A DNA stretch of 64,000 bases, from positions 1 to 64,000 of the forward strand of contig MEPO01000034.1 of NCBI GenBank assembly GCA_001769805.1, read 5' to 3'. The notes under the pieces were generated by a model. The model searched no databases, had not been told where the DNA came from, and saw only the letters and a list, made by a program, of their open reading frames with translations. The stretch is from Bdellovibrionales bacterium GWA1_52_35. Its GTDB lineage: Bacteria > Bdellovibrionota > UBA1018. A program made the position numbers and the translations under genes. Shown here piece after piece: positions 62,320 through 64,000 of the stretch (its first letter is position 1; each line of letters starts with the position of its first letter).

Positions 62320-62871
62320 CTACCGCCTTCTTTTTTTAAATATTTGGCCACTGTGTTCGGGGGCAATGCCGGGCATTTCTGAAACTGAGGAATCAGAGGG
62401 TAGGGGACGTTCTGCACTGCGGTTCACCGGCAGGATCTCCGACGAGACGAGGTGCTCCTCTTTCTGGTTGCCTTCAGCGCGCATCTTGATTTCGGTGTCG
62501 ATGTTCTCTTCCTGGCCCAGGAGATTGATTGTTTTCTCCCGGACGTAAACGGCTTCTGAAGTGATTCTCCGGACCAGGCCTCTCTTGAGCCCAAGCTTCA
62601 TTCTCTCCGAAACAAAGAAGGTCTGGCCGTCGGGCGCCAGGAGCATGGCTTTCATTTTTTCGGGTCCGGTGAGCACTCCCACCAGTTTCAAGGTTTCCAC
62701 CGCGTATTGCTCGAGCGCGTTCTTAGGTTCCAGGTTTTTCTGGACTTTTATCGAAGGCTTCTTGAACGGATCCCGAAGCGAGAGGATTTCATCCGGAATA
62801 TCGATCACAATCGCCTGAACGGATGGTGCGCAAAGCAAGCTCATAAAAAGAGCGGACGTCAGAATTTTCAT
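62320..62871 (-). CDS. pilP: Type IV pilus lipoprotein-type protein PilP
   Basis: 183 aa. N-terminal signal with SALFMSLLCAPSVQA, but no clear lipobox Cys at the usual place. A disordered region is followed by the PilP beta domain (LEQYAVETLKLVGVLTGPEKMKAMLLAPDGQTFFVSERMKLGLKRGLVRRITSEAVYVREK). PilP joins PilO/PilN to PilQ in the periplasm. Its ATGA overlaps the pilO stop. Confidence 0.92.
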   Translation of the reverse strand: MKILTSALFMSLLCAPSVQAIVIDIPDEILSLRDPFKKPSIKVQKNLEPKNALEQYAVETLKLVGVLTGPEKMKAMLLAPDGQTFFVSERMKLGLKRGLVRRITSEAVYVREKTINLLGQEENIDTEIKMRAEGNQKEEHLVSSEILPVNRSAERPLPSDSSVSEMPGIAPEHSGQIFKKRRR

Positions 62872-63524
62872 GCACCCCCCATATTTTGCCCGGCCGGGGT
62901 GGGGCTGGGTGCCGATCCGGGAATCTTGCCCAGCTCATCCGCTTTTGAGCCCTGATAACGATAGGCCTTGATCTGCATGGTTCCTTGCAGCTCCACAATG
63001 CGTGCACTGGAACTGCCGGCAGGACTGATCTCGAAATTGTCTACCCGCACGACTTTTTGAAGGTTCGCTAGCCGGTCAAGTAGCACGACCAACTGCACGA
63101 AGGCTCCCCGGAACGCGAATTCAAAAGGCTGTTCAACGTAATATTCTTTTTTCGTGGGCTCCATCGGCCGGATGCTCACGACCGAGATGCCGACCCGGCG
63201 CGCTTCGGTTGTGGTCAGACGTGCAAATTCGGCGACATCAAGAGTCTCTGAAACAGAGGCCTTGAACGATTCCAGCTTCGTGGCGGCATTGCGCAGCTCC
63301 ACCCGGGTCGCTTCGAGATTTTTCAGGAATTCGTTCACTATCAGGATTTTGTCCTGAAGTTTAACATTCGTCTCCTTGATGGTCTTTGCTTCGGCGATCT
63401 TGGCCAGAAACGCAGAACCCGGATCGGTTTTGAATTCGTAAAAATCATAGCCGCACCAGGTGCAGAAAATGATGAGTACGGGAATCAGCGGGAGTTTGGA
63501 AATATTGTCTTTTATCCAATCCAT
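62868..63524 (-). CDS. pilO: Type IV pilus inner-membrane protein PilO
   Basis: 218 aa from ATG 63524. A single membrane helix (LPLIPVLIIFCTWCGYDF) is followed by a coiled coil (KIAEAKTIKETNVKLQDKILIVNEFLKNLEA) and the ferredoxin-like domain (VVSIRPMEPTKKEYYVEQPFEFAFRGAFVQLVVLLDRLANL). PilO and PilN form the periplasmic alignment complex. Its ATG is 1 nt after the pilN stop (TAATATG). Confidence 0.92.
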   Translation of the reverse strand: MDWIKDNISKLPLIPVLIIFCTWCGYDFYEFKTDPGSAFLAKIAEAKTIKETNVKLQDKILIVNEFLKNLEATRVELRNAATKLESFKASVSETLDVAEFARLTTTEARRVGISVVSIRPMEPTKKEYYVEQPFEFAFRGAFVQLVVLLDRLANLQKVVRVDNFEISPAGSSSARIVELQGTMQIKAYRYQGSKADELGKIPGSAPSPTPAGQNMGGA

Positions 63525-63525
63525 A

Positions 63526-64000
63526 TTATTGCCGTTGCTTGGCCCCCATTTCGAATGCCGCCACCTGGGCGCCGCTTTCATCCTTGACGGTCTGGCTCGA
63601 TTTCAAGGTGACTTCCATGAACGTGGCATTTTCCTGCAGGGCTTTGATCAAGTCGGAAATCTGGGTGAAATCGACGGCATTGCCTTTCAGAACAATCTCG
63701 CTGTCCTTGACGCGAAAGTCGGTCAACCAGGTCTCCGGGGGCAGGGCGCTAGAGAGTGTTTTGAGGATTTTGGAGGCTCCGGCCCGTTCGAGCGTCAGCT
63801 TGGTCATTACTTCAAGTTTGGTCCGGATCAGAGCCTGGGCGGCTTCAACCTCAAGTTTATCCTTTTCGTAATTTTTTATCTTCGCTGCTTCTCTTTCAAG
63901 TTCTTCCCGTTTTTTATGAAGTGAGTCGATGACGGTCTGCTGGTTCGTCAGCAGCTCCTCTTTTTTGAAATCGAGATAGCCCCAGGCCAGCGAGCCCACG
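63526..64000 (-). CDS. pilN: Type IV pilus protein PilN (5' end beyond the window)
   Basis: The visible 157 residues run from the end of the membrane helix (GSLAWGYLDFKKEELL), through a long coiled coil (SLHKKREELEREAAKIKNYEKDKLEVEAAQALI), to the ferredoxin-like domain (LPPETWLTDFRVKDSEIVLKGNAVDFTQISDLIKALQENATFMEV). This order is PilN. The frame stays open to the right edge, so the N-terminal PilM-binding INLLPYR-type motif is not seen. pilM probably lies further right. Confidence 0.88.
   Translation of the reverse strand, partial: VGSLAWGYLDFKKEELLTNQQTVIDSLHKKREELEREAAKIKNYEKDKLEVEAAQALIRTKLEVMTKLTLERAGASKILKTLSSALPPETWLTDFRVKDSEIVLKGNAVDFTQISDLIKALQENATFMEVTLKSSQTVKDESGAQVAAFEMGAKQRQ

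Overview
The window reads as chromosomal DNA from a Gram-negative, motile, type IV pilus-bearing bacterium. The best fit is the Bdellovibrionota or a related former deltaproteobacterial lineage; this is an inference and I cannot assign a genus. The reasons are a complete Kdo/LPS/Omp85 envelope gene set, a mevalonate isoprenoid operon (unusual in Gram-negatives), an AglZ/FrzS-like pseudo-receiver coiled-coil protein, a bactofilin, a chemotaxis receptor behind a FliA-type promoter, and pilNOPQ. Coding density is very high, genes often overlap by 4 nt (ATGA, GTGA or TTGA), and I see no insertion sequence, prophage, CRISPR array or rRNA.

Layout. 1-6.4 kb (minus): tRNA-Ile2(CAU), an outer-membrane barrel gene, then a macromolecular-synthesis operon rpsU-yqeY-aag-dnaG-rpoD with a hairpin after rpsU. 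6.4-11.6 kb (minus): fni-HMG-CoA reductase-phosphomevalonate kinase-diphosphomevalonate decarboxylase-mevalonate kinase. 11.7-15.6 kb (plus): an lptC-lptA fusion, lptB, rpoN, hpf. 15.5-19.3 kb: a beta-propeller lipoprotein, a RimK-type ligase, a GT2 glycosyltransferase, a nucleotidyltransferase-fold gene and a small unknown gene. 19.3-24.8 kb (minus): kdsB-pyrG-kdsA-kdsC-psd plus a putatively exported GNAT-fold protein. 24.9-29.2 kb: a pseudo-receiver/coiled-coil gene and a receiver-GAF-GGDEF gene, divergent from a membrane protein plus bactofilin. 29.2-36.1 kb: paired M16 peptidases, an epimerase, an MBL hydrolase, alanine dehydrogenase, a FliL paralogue and a secreted unknown. 36.1-44.7 kb: a large porin-like barrel, PBP1B, a CHASE2 histidine kinase with a sigma-54 response regulator, and a parvulin isomerase. 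44.7-49.6 kb: a DUF1704/MATCAP-like metallopeptidase, an unknown gene, an MCP, then rplM-rpsI. 49.7-59.8 kb (minus): efp-accB-accC-TPR-tamB-Omp85. 59.8-64 kb (minus): pilN(partial)-pilO-pilP-pilQ-TPR.

Much of the window serves the envelope. Kdo synthesis (KdsA, KdsC, KdsB, with PyrG supplying CTP) feeds LPS, which LptB and the LptC/LptA fusion move. BCCP and biotin carboxylase feed fatty acids, Psd makes phosphatidylethanolamine, Omp85 and TamB handle the outer membrane, and PBP1B builds peptidoglycan. The mevalonate operon would supply isoprenoid carriers. rpoD and rpoN supply the two sigma factors that several genes here appear to use.

The points I would look at first are: the pseudo-receiver/diguanylate cyclase/bactofilin cluster; the LptC-LptA fusion; an Omp85 protein with about six POTRA domains beside TamB; a bacterial MATCAP-type peptidase; and a recurring arrangement in which sigma-70-like -35/-10 elements abut the start codon of genes lacking a Shine-Dalgarno (kdsB, efp, rplM, the lipoprotein at 15.6 kb), suggesting leaderless transcripts. 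Promoter and terminator calls are by eye.
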